A DNA stretch of 64,000 nt from Marsupella aquatica. Lineage: Eukaryota; Marchantiophyta. The stretch spans positions 6,138,001-6,202,000 of the forward strand of contig OZ316897.1 in NCBI GenBank assembly GCA_973895155.1. Reading direction: 5' to 3'. Both the position numbers and the translations under genes were made by a program. Every line of letters starts with the position of its first letter. The stretch's first letter is position 1. Of the stretch, positions 20,735 through 29,624 are shown piece after piece. The notes below the pieces were generated by a model. That model was not told the DNA's origin and ran no database searches. It saw only the letters and a program-made list of their open reading frames with translations.

Positions 20735-21050
20735 TGAGGAAGCAGTCTGAGGAGCTAAATCGGCTAGCCGCAACAAGTGGACCCCTGGTAGCGGCAACAG
20801 GGTTGCAAGGCATGGTACTAACCGAGCAACAAGCCATACATGGTACCCTCACCTTTGTTGGACGTAAGTGGCAAGGGGAAGGCACCAGCTGCTTGGGAGG
20901 GGAAGGACAAAAAGCGGAAGCCTTCTGGGTCAGGGAGCCACACCGTTCATCAAGCCACCGTGGCTGAGGTGGAGAGCATGGCACCAGCCTCATGCAAGGT
21001 TGTGGCCGTCAAGGAAGCAGTCCGGGAGGTAGCTAGGCCAAGAACACCAG

Positions 21051-21314
21051 TTGGGGGAGGCCATGACAGGCATTGACCCAAGGTTGCCAACCATTGATCG
21101 GCATCAACTGCAACCTTGGGAGGACGAGACAACTCGACTCATAGAACGAGCCTATGAGGAGGACCACTACGGCAAGGTAGCTGATGTCGGGAAGGAGAGT
21201 ACAAGAGCCGCAGGGCCTGCCGCAAGGGTGGAACCCCCACAGACAAAAGTTGGGCAAACAGAAGTCGGGGTGGCGAAAGTCGAACAGGCAGAAGCCAATG
21301 AAGCCAAGGCCAAA
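21051..21314 (+). CDS. Family X copy 1, C-terminal region before the gypsy insertion
   Basis: The frame reads DETTRLIERAYEEDHYGKVA and ends EAKAK at the insertion site. It corresponds to copy 2 at 49330-48818, where a region with alternating acidic and basic residues follows the coiled coil. Codons GCC AAA end exactly in the duplicated CCAAA, and the next codon GTA is at 47191, so the frame is preserved if gypsy A and one CCAAA are removed. The Met at 21051 is internal. Confidence 0.55.
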
Positions 21315-22797
21315 AGTTGCGGAACTCAACTACCTTAACACTTAGCTCCGGCGTCGCTGACTCCAACGCCGAGCTCCCTTATGGTCCAGGCCCGGATAGG
21401 CTATCCGGGGAGGACTTAGCATGGGGAGACTTGTGGGCAATGAGACGTGGCACTACCGAGGCAAGGAGCCAAGCTGGGGACACACACTAAGGACTTGGAC
21501 TAGCTAATAGTTGGTCGGGTCAAGGGGAAATGGGTCGAACTCAAGGTTGGCCGTCTGGACCTCCGGATGGACTTTGAGTTCTGAGGGCTTGAGTGTGAGC
21601 TCCTCTTGGGCCCAAGGCCAATGGAGTTGACGCCATGCGCAACGGACGCTTGGGGCGCAAGTTATGACCCGATCCAGGTTGGGCTGGTCGGGGGCCCTAA
21701 GCGACGATGAGACCTGAGGGCCTAGGCATGAACACTGGGTCGGCCCAATCACAGCAGGCTAAGGCACTCCGCTTGCGGATGCCTAATGAGAAAGTTATGG
21801 GCGTTGCCAATTGGTGGCGCGCCCATTATGCGCGATAGGATCCGGGTTGGGGGCCAAATGTTTAGGGACCAAAGCTGGTTCGGGGGTGGCAGGTCTCCAA
21901 AAGCATATATGAGGGGAGTAGTGTCTCCCTGGGGGCTAAGGGCGAGCCGAAGTCGTGAGCCGTGGCGGTCGCGACACTAAGGGTTTAGGGTTTAGGGTTT
22001 AGGGTTAACGGAAATGACGATATCTTCCTAACGGGAAGTCCGTTGGGAGACTTCTTGGGTGTGTTGGAAAGCTCTTGAGGAGGGCTACGCCCTCTTGAGC
22101 TCAATTGGGTCTGGGGGTACCATGGGTTCTTGTGGTTTGCGGGTGTTAGCTCGCCTGCTTACCAAATCCTGCCGAACAGCAGCCAAGCCGCGTTCAATCT
22201 CCCAAGGGAGCTTGCGTTGGGGAGGCAAGGCCAAGTAGGTGTGGAGACTGAGTTCCAAGGGTGCTCAGCCCCTAGACCATCAGTGGGGCGAACTGGGAGT
22301 TGGTTGCTAGAGTCGGGGCCGTTCTGGTCCCGGCGTGTTGGGACAAGCTACGCTACTTGGGCCATGAGCATGTCCTGGGGTCAGGGCAGTCAATTGGTGA
22401 TGGATAGGTACAAGAGGGAACCCAGGCCGCGCCCAAGGAAGGAAACTGTCCGGGACGGACAATGGGCGTGGGTTCTGGTTCCAGCTTATGGTATCGGGAG
22501 GACCTATCACTGACCTATTTACCAACGTCTATGAGCTTGAGTAGGATGCTAGACTTGGCGAGTTCTAGATCCTAAAGGGTTACTTACCGAGGTGCTTGGT
22601 TGCTTGTGCAGATAGGGAGGACCATTGAGTAGCGGCCGTGTTAGAGAGCAAGTGCGACTTCGTATGGGAGGGGCTGTTGGCGGTGCAAGGGGCACTAGTT
22701 TACTTGCTTGAGGTATTCCGTGGAGGCGTTCGGGCACCAAGGGCACTTAGGCATGAGTGCTGGGATTGGTGAGGGCTAGGTGGCGAGGTCCACCACT
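21315..22797 (+). repeat. 5' LTR of gypsy A
   Basis: About 1483 bp, aligned over its full length with 45701-47185. The LTR starts AGTTGCGG and ends CCACCACT, not the usual TG...CA; the ends are fixed by the CCAAA duplication, the 2-nt spacer to the primer site and the polypurine tract on the other side (start uncertain by one base). A TATA-like CATATATGAG lies at 21904-21913. Differences from the 3' LTR are mostly transitions, many at CpG. Confidence 0.9.
21981..22006 (+). repeat. Telomere-type repeats GGGTTTA inside the LTR
   Basis: Three and a half perfect GGGTTTA units, the plant telomere repeat, in the 5' LTR; the same tract is at 46367-46392 in the 3' LTR. Gypsy B has only a degenerate form (TTTAGGGTTTTGG near 60100-60113 on the + strand). 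Confidence 0.95.
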
Positions 22798-22799
22798 TG

Positions 22800-22812
22800 T
22801 GGTATCAGAGTG
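22800..22812 (+). other. Primer-binding site, initiator-Met tRNA type
   Basis: TGGTATCAGAGTG begins 2 nt after the 5' LTR end. TGGTATCAGAGC is the common plant primer site complementary to the 3' end of initiator-methionine tRNA; only the bases after GAG differ. Confidence 0.9.
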
Positions 22813-22906
22813 ATTGCTGGCATAGACACCGGGCCGAGGTTGTGCTAAGTCGGAATCCAAAAATCTTAACGGATTTTTGCGGGGACTTAGTGCTTCAACA
22901 TGCCTA

Positions 22907-22936
22907 CACTAGTAGAAACCGGGGGGTATTTAGACC
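22907..22936. repeat. Left terminal inverted repeat of CACTA-1
   Basis: CACTAGTAGAAACCGGGG followed by GGTATTTAGACC. The first 18 bp pair perfectly with 40162-40179, and ATTTAGACC is shared after a 2-3 bp mismatch. Confidence 0.97.
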
Positions 22937-23250
22937 CCATTAAACAACTATTCAGTACCGTATAGGACTTGGAAACGACTGGGAAGGACTCCAGTCCTTT
23001 ATAGGACTGCGAGTCGTATGTTTTGTTACTATAATCAACTGAGTCCTTTATAGAACTGGTTTATAAGTCGTTTAATAGACTGGATTTTCAGTCTATTTTA
23101 GTCTTTGTGTGGGTAGCTTTGGTGAGTCATTTTCAGTCTTTTATGGGCTGCGATGATGAGTCGTTGGAAATGACTAAAAAGGTTATGGAGGGTAGTCTTT
23201 AAATATACTTTGTGGGGTATGTATAAGTCTTTCATGTCAACTGGATATGA
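22937..23250. repeat. Left subterminal repeats of CACTA-1
   Basis: About ten short words of the form AGTCxTTT or its complement (AGTCCTTTATAGGACT, GAGTCCTTTATAG, CAGTCTATTTTAGTC, CAGTCTTTTATGG, GAGTCGTTGG, TAGTCTTTAAA, AAGTCTTTCATG). Such arrays are the binding sites of the TNPA-type protein in En/Spm. The same word recurs near the right end. Confidence 0.75.
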
Positions 23251-23732
23251 GTGATGAAGACCCCACTATACTACTTGGAATGAACCCACTCTTGTGCACA
23301 AATAACATATTGCATTCATGTTTTATTGTGTACTTGGAATGAACTCACTCTATAAGTTCACCATTCATCATGTTAACATTAGAATACATAGTTTCAGAAA
23401 GCCATCTTCTATACCATGTACACTAATATGAATTCACAGATTCAAACTTCATAGACTACAAAGAAGGTCACAAAGTATTCCTCTATACCATACACACTAA
23501 TACTGAAATGATAAAATAGATTCAAGTATCATAGACAATCACCATAGAGCCATAGTTTGACATCAATCACTTGTTTCATACATACAGAATTCAGAAATAT
23601 CAATGTCACACACAACGTCTCCTTCATCCTCTTTACCAAATGGAAAAATTGGTACAGATATTTCTTGGATCTTTCCAAGGCAATGTCAAAATGTGACACA
23701 ATTCACATGATTCTATCTACACTTGCATTCAG
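23251..23732. other. Non-coding 3' region of CACTA-1
   Basis: AT-rich sequence between the subterminal repeats and the stop of the second gene. Words such as ACTTGGAATGAACCCACTCT / ACTTGGAATGAACTCACTCT (near 23273 and 23332) are locally repeated. No gene seen. Confidence 0.5.
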
Positions 23733-24326
23733 TCACTGCAGACTAACACACTCTGATGGCCAGAGCACAAGAGATCCTACTGCATCTGCAATTATTTCCT
23801 GAGGTGGATCATCGTCTCTATTCGGAAATGGCAAATTACAATCAGATACAATCACTGTAGTCAACAACACTACTACATGGTCATCCGGGACCACTTTGCC
23901 ATGGAATTTTGCATGATCCGGTCGCAAAATGCCTGTACCCACACATACCTGCGAGTCATCCTCCCATGATAGAAGATTATGGACTGGCTCTGCTGTGGCT
24001 ATCACCTCCACCTTACCCTGGTTGTTTTTCTTGGCTTTCCTGGGTGGCTTATACATGACATTATTCATACCTTGGTTGCGAGTCATGACTTTGGCACGAG
24101 TGTTTTGTGCTGGTGATCGAGAATTGGCTACACTCTTCTTCAAAGAATCTGCATCCATATTTGACACTTCTGATTGTGTAGCAGGATTTCCCTGCGACAT
24201 CATCTCAGTATCTGCCAACATTGTACTTGCTTCAATTGAAGCATCTACAATCTTACTTGCATCCAATGTTGCTCCCAAGTTTCGACGTCGCTTCACCCTA
24301 CTCCCACTTGGTTGAGAGTCTGTCAA
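23733..24326 (-). CDS. TNPA-like gene of CACTA-1, C-terminal exon
   Basis: 197 open residues: an N-terminal basic patch (SRVKRRRNL), a middle Ser/Ala-rich segment, then MYKPPRKAKKNN and a C-terminal block DDHVVVLLTTVIV and RDDDPPQEIIADAVGS that aligns with CACTA-2 (4680-5041). The basic motifs suit a nuclear DNA-binding protein. Conservation of this exon between two diverged elements suggests selection on the protein while the elements were active. The Met at 24326 is likely internal; upstream exons at 25537-26868 precede it. Confidence 0.6.
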   Translation of the reverse strand: MTDSQPSGSRVKRRRNLGATLDASKIVDASIEASTMLADTEMMSQGNPATQSEVSNMDADSLKKSVANSRSPAQNTRAKVMTRNQGMNNVMYKPPRKAKKNNQGKVEVIATAEPVHNLLSWEDDSQVCVGTGILRPDHAKFHGKVVPDDHVVVLLTTVIVSDCNLPFPNRDDDPPQEIIADAVGSLVLWPSECVSLQ

Positions 24327-24903
24327 CTCTGCATCAACTTCAATTCAGTGTCATGTCCAACATAAGTCAATCACTCATCACATGTGCTAAATGTACATGT
24401 CACCAACCACAAAGTTGTCACTATCTCCTTACCATTATGAACAGCCTTCTTCCCCTTCTTTGCCATTGCCATATGCTCCATGTCTGCTTCTGTTGATCAA
24501 TAAACACACCACAATATTCAGGTTGAATCTATTAACCACTTAATTGTTGCTCAACATTCATATAGAGGAATTTAAAGCATCAGCTTACCTGATACCTCCT
24601 TGGCTATGGTCACTGAGGCACTGGGCACATCTTCTTCATTATTGCTCTTTGAATCACCTGATACATCAATCATGATGTCACTTCAGATCCCAGTTCATCC
24701 AACCAGTTCTTACAGAATAGATTACCTCCAATCGGCTTAAGTTTCACAAAACTCCATGCACTTTTCAAATGTAATGTACTGGATCATACCAGGTTACCTG
24801 TCTCAGCAACCTTCTTGCCCTTCTGCTTACTGATTACAGGGTCCTTCTCTGCCTCCACTCTTCCTGCATTCAAACCATTCACTCAATTCATGAAAACTTA
24901 CTT

Positions 24904-25143
24904 CTAACATTTGAACATAGGACACAATGAACAATGGGCCGGTGTCATTTCCATACCTGTGTCAGATTTGCCAATTCCCTTTTTTGTTAACAAGGGCACA
25001 CTTTGTACAATGTTGCCCTCATTGTTTGGTTGGGAACCACCCAATTTTTCAATCACAAGCTTGAAATTAGATTCCACTGATGCAAGAAGGTTCGCTACAG
25101 ATGCCTCCACAATATCCAAATGATCAGCCAATTTACTTTCCAC
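24904..25143 (-). CDS. TNPA-like gene of CACTA-1, middle exon (helical)
   Basis: The frame LADHLDIVEASVANLLASVE and NFKLVIEKLGGSQPNN has amphipathic helices. It resembles CACTA-2 around 3840-3990 (SDHLKAVETCFPEINERLNS). Splice-like AG/GT signals bracket it, so it is probably an exon; its limits are uncertain. Confidence 0.4.
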   Translation of the reverse strand: MESKLADHLDIVEASVANLLASVESNFKLVIEKLGGSQPNNEGNIVQSVPLLTKKGIGKSDTGMEMTPAHCSLCPMFKC

Positions 25144-25536
25144 TCAAGGGAGTCCACACTCTAATGACTTCAACCGTTCACACATCTCTGTGAGAGTTGT
25201 AACAGTTCCCTATCATAACACAGCTTACATATCTCAGATAACTGTCCCCAAGAACTGGTTGCTTACTTCCTACTACATTTCTTTCTGATGCTCAAGGCCA
25301 AATAGTCACAGAACATACAGAATTACAACATAATCACCTGTTTGGAAGTCACACTTGTCACCTCACTCCTTTGTTTCATGAACTCCTCTCTCACTTCTTG
25401 TGCTGATGGTTCTTCACCTGTCAATTTCTTCTGCAGTCCACATCAACATACATATGAATGAAACCAAGTGTTGATTGTCAATGAAAATGTAATAATGGTA
25501 GCAAGATGATAAGTTTGAGGCTTACTATCAGGCATG

Positions 25537-26163
25537 TCACTGCCTTACCAATTGTTCTTTCACTGGAGCATAACTTCCTCTCCCAGCCTGTGAAAGGTGT
25601 TTCACTTTGCCTCGAGCATTTGACATCAGTTCACTCTTGCTCTGTCCAGCCTCCGACATGAACCCTTTGATTAACCGTGTCCATTGATCCAGTTCCAATG
25701 ATGGGGGTGGTGGCATTCTCCTGTTAGAACCATTGTCTATCCACATCCTTTTCAACCTATGCCTCTCTTGTTTCAAAATCCTCATTGCATAATCTGATAT
25801 GCAATCTTCAACTGGGCCCTTACCATCATTACCAACATAGTCCCACCGTTCAAGAATGTCCTTGCAGATAGCAGCCCAATCAGCTTTGTTCGGACTCCTA
25901 AACTCTGTAATGCTCAAATCTAACCAATGCAATACTTCTCCTCTTAGGTCAGAATGCCAACGGTTCTTACCATCACATGTGGGAGTTATCCAACCTTCGG
26001 AATTCACTTCTACTTTACCAAATTTGTTACTGTCTCCTGCCTTGGTACTCCCTGAAGCGCTACTAGGTGTCCCTCCACGGCCTGATCTCCCCCCACGGCC
26101 TGGATTGCATTGTCCAAACCTCCCTGGAGTCCCTGCACATTTACAGAATCCATTTACAGTCAC
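25537..26163 (-). CDS. TNPA-like gene of CACTA-1, helical DNA-binding exon
   Basis: 208 open residues: a Gly/Arg-rich start (GRFGQCNPGRGGRSGRGG), then GWITPTCDGKNRWHSDLRGE, VLHWLDLSITEFRSPNKADW, CKDILERWDYVG, RILKQERHRLKRMW, MPPPPSLELDQWTRLIKGFM, QSKSELMSNARGKVKHLSQA. The spacing of Trp and helical segments and the K.N...R tail resemble plant Transposase_24 (Ptta/En/Spm) proteins. The role is binding of element ends, inferred from the family. The CACTA-2 counterpart (2935-3500) is broken. The Met is probably internal. Confidence 0.65.
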   Translation of the reverse strand: MTVNGFCKCAGTPGRFGQCNPGRGGRSGRGGTPSSASGSTKAGDSNKFGKVEVNSEGWITPTCDGKNRWHSDLRGEVLHWLDLSITEFRSPNKADWAAICKDILERWDYVGNDGKGPVEDCISDYAMRILKQERHRLKRMWIDNGSNRRMPPPPSLELDQWTRLIKGFMSEAGQSKSELMSNARGKVKHLSQAGRGSYAPVKEQLVRQ

Positions 26164-26216
26164 TTACATTAGGTAAGTATGAATCATAAATCCTCCTGCC
26201 AAATATACACTGGACT

Positions 26217-26423
26217 TCAAAGCAATTCTGCAATGACCAAGTTACCTCTCCCTTGGCGCATAGATGGTTCTGGACCACCTGTCCTATTGCTTTGTCTTGA
26301 TGAATTAGGGCCGTTTCTCCCGCCTGTGAATGATTGTCGTCTATCTGAACGTGGATGGCCTTTGTTGTTTTTGTGATTGTCCCAATCAGAGTCTGCATAC
26401 CAACAGGTACATGCCACACTCAT
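26217..26423 (-). CDS. TNPA-like gene of CACTA-1, Arg/Gly/Ser-rich exon
   Basis: A short frame rich in Arg, Ser, Asn and Gly (HPRSDRRQSFTGGRNGPNSS), followed toward 26217 by a GT donor-like context. Comparable low-complexity exons lie at 2020-2500 in CACTA-2. Exon limits not certain. Confidence 0.35.
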   Translation of the reverse strand: MSVACTCWYADSDWDNHKNNKGHPRSDRRQSFTGGRNGPNSSRQSNRTGGPEPSMRQGRGNLVIAELL

Positions 26424-26496
26424 GGACCTGTAAGATAAACTCTTTGCCCTAGCTACACATCAGATAAGTCCATATTGAGCTAAATCTCTACTACCA

Positions 26497-26868
26497 TCAC
26501 AAAATCACTAGCACAAGGCACTTACTTGTCCAATCATCCTCCTCACCTTTCCATTGCCCTCTGTACCCGTCTCTACCACGCTCTGGGTGTTCATATTCAT
26601 CCCATCCATCTTCTGCTCCATCATAGTCATCATCATAATTATCAGGCGTCCCTTGCCAATAACTCTGGCTCCTTCTAGGGTATGGATTATGTGATTTCTC
26701 TCTAGCTGCCCACCTACCTGGGACTTGATGAGGGCCCTGTGCATCCTGCACAGGTGCATTTTTCTGTGAGCCCCCTGCATCTGGGTCTCCATCCATATCC
26801 AATCTTTCCTCTTCACCCCACTCTCCAAGCCCCATGTCTGTCTCCATGTCATCACCCTCTTCCCCCAT
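26497..26868 (-). CDS. TNPA-like gene of CACTA-1, first acidic exon
   Basis: Starts MGEEGDDMETDMGLGEW and continues with Asp/Glu/Tyr-rich sequence (DNYDDDYDGAEDGWDEYEH). CACTA-2 has a matching start MAECGDDMDP at 1675, so this Met is the likely initiation codon of the second gene, about 180 bp after the transposase stop. The acidic N-terminus followed by a basic DNA-binding region resembles the layout of element-encoded regulators. The last residues (after 26525) may be intron read-through. Confidence 0.5.
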   Translation of the reverse strand: MGEEGDDMETDMGLGEWGEEERLDMDGDPDAGGSQKNAPVQDAQGPHQVPGRWAAREKSHNPYPRRSQSYWQGTPDNYDDDYDGAEDGWDEYEHPERGRDGYRGQWKGEEDDWTSKCLVLVIL

Positions 26869-27045
26869 AGCTTCTGCACAGCACCCACAACCAAACAGGG
26901 AGAATCAGCACACTAAATTCAAAGTATCAATCAATTTCATGCATATCCAACTATCCTAAACATCATTCCAGGCAACAATTCCCGTTCTGTGACTCTGTGC
27001 AGGTAGTCATCCTCAACCTCATACTTGCCAATCGCCAGCTGTTGC

Positions 27046-27732
27046 CTATTGCAAATCATCAACCTCATCATATTCCATTTGCCCAGGTTCATCATATGTC
27101 TCTCTCAATGTTAAGGGGATGTAGTCAGTCCCTGCCCGAGTTGGAAGTACAGTCTCATGACTAGGATGCTCGAATGCAGCATGGTCATCCAAACTGAACT
27201 CTACTTTACTTCCATCCATCCGCCTGTTCCGTGCTTGGCTATGGCATACCACCCTCCAGCCATGTGACTCCTCCACATCTGCAAAGAAAGCCTGTTCAAC
27301 TTGGCTAGGGAAAACAAAAGGCTTAGGCCATTCTGGTACTCTGGACCTAAAATTGGCCAACAAGAACCCATCATGATCACGCTTCATGGTGGCCCTTGGT
27401 CTCTGCCACTCTGATTCCACCCATGATCCCTTCATCAATATCACTGGGACACTTGTGTTACCATAATTCAACACCCAAATGTCGGTCAACTCCCCCACGT
27501 AACCCATCTTCATCCACCCCCTCTGTTCTTCAGAGGTTCTCTGCTCAAACACAGAAATCAAACCACAATCATATGATACACAATGGTCACCCTGCTCATC
27601 CCTCACTCGATAATGATTTCCATAAGCTCTCATCCGTTTGTAGGTCAGAATAGACAATCGTGGTGGCACAGATAGAAGATACAAATCCTTCTCCATATCT
27701 GGGTGATGTCTACTATGCTCTCGAATTGTCAC
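27046..27732 (-). CDS. CACTA-1 transposase, C-terminal DUF4216 exon
   Basis: 228 open residues ending in an acidic tail (YDEPGQMEYDEVDDL). Conserved stretches NHYRVRDEQGDHC, YDCGLISVFEQ, GYVGELTDIWVLNYG, DGFLLANF, FVFPSQVEQAFFADVE match DUF4216, which follows DUF4218 in tnp2-type transposases. The CACTA-2 fragment 643-1190 is the paralogue. The frame extends a little upstream of Met 27732 (FEQWIRV), consistent with a splice from the preceding exon. Confidence 0.8.
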   Translation of the reverse strand: MTIREHSRHHPDMEKDLYLLSVPPRLSILTYKRMRAYGNHYRVRDEQGDHCVSYDCGLISVFEQRTSEEQRGWMKMGYVGELTDIWVLNYGNTSVPVILMKGSWVESEWQRPRATMKRDHDGFLLANFRSRVPEWPKPFVFPSQVEQAFFADVEESHGWRVVCHSQARNRRMDGSKVEFSLDDHAAFEHPSHETVLPTRAGTDYIPLTLRETYDEPGQMEYDEVDDLQ

Positions 27733-27910
27733 CCGAATCCACTGCTCGAACTATGGGAAGGGATCCTGCTGCCCAGAGTGTGCAGCTTTTTGCATATCAT
27801 ATTCCCTGCAATATGAGGTACAGGCATAGTTAGGTCTAAACAACACATGACAACCTAAGATCACCCTTGGAACAGACAAGAAGCATCACAACAAAGGCAA
27901 GTCAATTCAA

Positions 27911-28213
27911 TCACTCACCTCCACCATGGTTGCATAGGCTCTGTGTTTGCCAGCACATATGATGAGCCTTGTCTCGAATCGCAACAGGCAGCTGAACAAC
28001 ACGTCCCACACCTTCAACAACCTCGCCACTCACTCCATCATCTTCACCAGATTTCCAAACTCTTGTCATAGCTTCACCAGACCCAGCCATGTACTCTGTT
28101 AGGAATCCCAACGTCTCATCCTTAATGTACCCTAATGCCATGGAAGCCTCTGGCCTGTAGTATGTTCTCACATGACCTTTCAACAACTTCATGTATCGCT
28201 CCATAGGGTACAT
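27911..28213 (-). CDS. CACTA-1 transposase, C-terminal half of DUF4218
   Basis: Begins MYPMERYMKLLKGHVRTYYR and RPEASMALGYIKDETLGFLT, the hallmark end of DUF4218 (RWMYPFERYMK-type). The residues preceding this Met (PVSTRWMYP) continue the domain, so the Met is internal. It connects to 28269-28850 through a frameshift near 28285-28295 and to 27732 through a probable intron. Confidence 0.75.
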   Translation of the reverse strand: MYPMERYMKLLKGHVRTYYRPEASMALGYIKDETLGFLTEYMAGSGEAMTRVWKSGEDDGVSGEVVEGVGRVVQLPVAIRDKAHHMCWQTQSLCNHGGGE

Positions 28214-28268
28214 CCATCTGGTACTGACTGGCCCATACTGTCTTCTACCACATGGATTAGGAGATGAG

Positions 28269-28850
28269 TCATAACATCAAAGAAAGCAGGGGGAAGTATA
28301 TCTCCAAGTCACAGAGGACATAAGCAGCATCCTGCTTCAACTGCTCCAATCCTTGGGGATCCCATACTTTCACACATATACGGCGAAATACATTGCACAG
28401 TCGAAGAATGACATTACGGACTGGTTTCTGCATGAGACCTCTGAGGCATAGGGGCAAAATGTGCTGCATCAACACATGGTAGTCATGTGTTTTCATACTG
28501 CCAAGTTTATTCTTTGTAATATGCTTCTTGAAGGCACCAGCATAGCCAGAGGGCACTTTCAGACAGCTCAATCTATACAAGAATGTCTTCCATTCATCCT
28601 GTGTGCACACATAGGGAGCTTGGAACTTGAGAAGTACATTGGGATTGCTTGCATGGGGCTTCAACCAAAGGTGAGGGCGAATCCCCTTCTGTTGCATATC
28701 AGCTCGAACTGCTCCTGTATCTTTCTCACCCGACAAGAACTTCAGCAAGCTCTCACAAATATTTTTCTCAATGTGCATGACGTCCACATTGTGTTTGCTG
28801 GGCTCGAATTCCTGCACTCCACAAAGCAAAGAATTCAACAACAGAAACAC
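28269..28850 (-). pseudogene. CACTA-1 transposase, tnp2 end and DUF4218 start, frameshifted
   Basis: The first residues up to VQ are intron read-through; TGCAG before codon EF (about 28814) is a good acceptor. The exon gives NVDVMHIEKNICESLLKFLS, the conserved tnp2 C-terminal motif, then LSCLKVPSGYAGAFKKHITK and MKTHDYHVLMQHILPLCLRG of DUF4218. The frame ends at a stop near 28269, but continuing in another frame gives the conserved PPAFFDVMTHLLIHVV, so a one-base change near 28290 has broken it. Confidence 0.8.
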
Positions 28851-28853
28851 TAA

Positions 28854-29624
28854 TTAACCACATAGGAGGATTGTAACCAACATCAATCCACCATTGCTCC
28901 AATCTAAAATTGCAATCATACAGGGGTTGGAGGCTAAGTACATTACCCTCCAGTACTCCAACTCCAAGTCCATCAAGGTCTGTCTTTTCACACCGTGTTT
29001 CACCACTGGATCCTCAGGTTCTCGATCAGTGGCACTTCTCTTGTCCCAATCAGCCTTCCTGGCTGCCCACCTCAGGACTTGCTCTCTGGTGACCCTCTGT
29101 GGTGGGCCACGAAGCTCTGTTTTGTTGTTGAAGTGTGCAATTTGAGACCGTGTGTGCCTGTAAGGATGATCAACAGGCAGATACCTTCTATGCCCCTGAA
29201 ATTTCATACTGTGCAGGGCATGCGACCACTCACTTGTCACATTTTTCCCACATGGTGTGCACCCCACATAGCCCTTTGTCACTTGTCCAGATATGATGCC
29301 ATGGCCTGGGTAATCTGCTATATCCAGCAAACAAATTGCATGCAGTCTAAAGGGGCTGGGTCGAAGAAGCCCCTTCAGAACATCATGGGTTAACACCCCT
29401 TCTATCCACAAAGTCTTCCACTCTTCCACTGCTGGAGCCAACATGATATCTATGAATTGCTCGGTCACAGAAGCTAGTCCAGGGATTAATAGCACCATCA
29501 TGACAAAAAACCTCTTTGTAGTCATCCATGGGGGAAGGTTGTAATTTAGCAGCGTAACCGGCCAACATGAATAACGGTTGTTTTTGTCTCCAAATGGGTT
29601 TACTCCATCCAGTGATAGACCAAA
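28854..29624 (-). pseudogene. CACTA-1 transposase, tnp2 catalytic core
   Basis: In the same frame as 29625-30749, separated from it only by TGA at 29625-29627. Conserved tnp2 motifs: LSLDGVNPFGDKNN, WPVTLLNYNLPPWM, FVMMVLLIPGL, DIMLAPAVEEWKTLWIEGV, LLDIADYPGHGIISGQVTKG, CTPCGKNV, GHRRYLPVDHPYR. This is the Tnp2/Transposase_21 region that cuts at CACTA termini in the nucleus. The residues before the stop at 28854 run into an intron that ends near 28815. Met 29525 is internal, not a start. Confidence 0.85.

Larger units (their letters stand above)
17590..21314 (+). mobile_element. Family X copy 1, 5' segment (unclassified repeat element)
   Basis: Starts with TGTGATGCCTAGCCAGGAATCAC, nearly the same as copy 2 (TGTGATGCCTTGCCAGGATCAC, minus strand from 52511), while the flanks differ, which fixes the 5' boundary. 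The leader 17590-17981 shares words with copy 2 (GGTCGCGATTA, GATTAGGGTTA). No primer-binding site, terminal direct repeat or transposase is seen, so the class is unknown: a non-autonomous LTR element, a captured-gene element or a duplicated gene are all possible. The element is interrupted at 21310-21314 by gypsy A (duplication CCAAA) and resumes at 47191. Confidence 0.6.

Noticed and set aside
22130-22513. Long frames within the gypsy A LTRs (also near 46516 and 46693)
   Set aside because: They lie wholly in LTR sequence, occur on both strands, and have no domain; their conservation between LTRs reflects DNA identity only.
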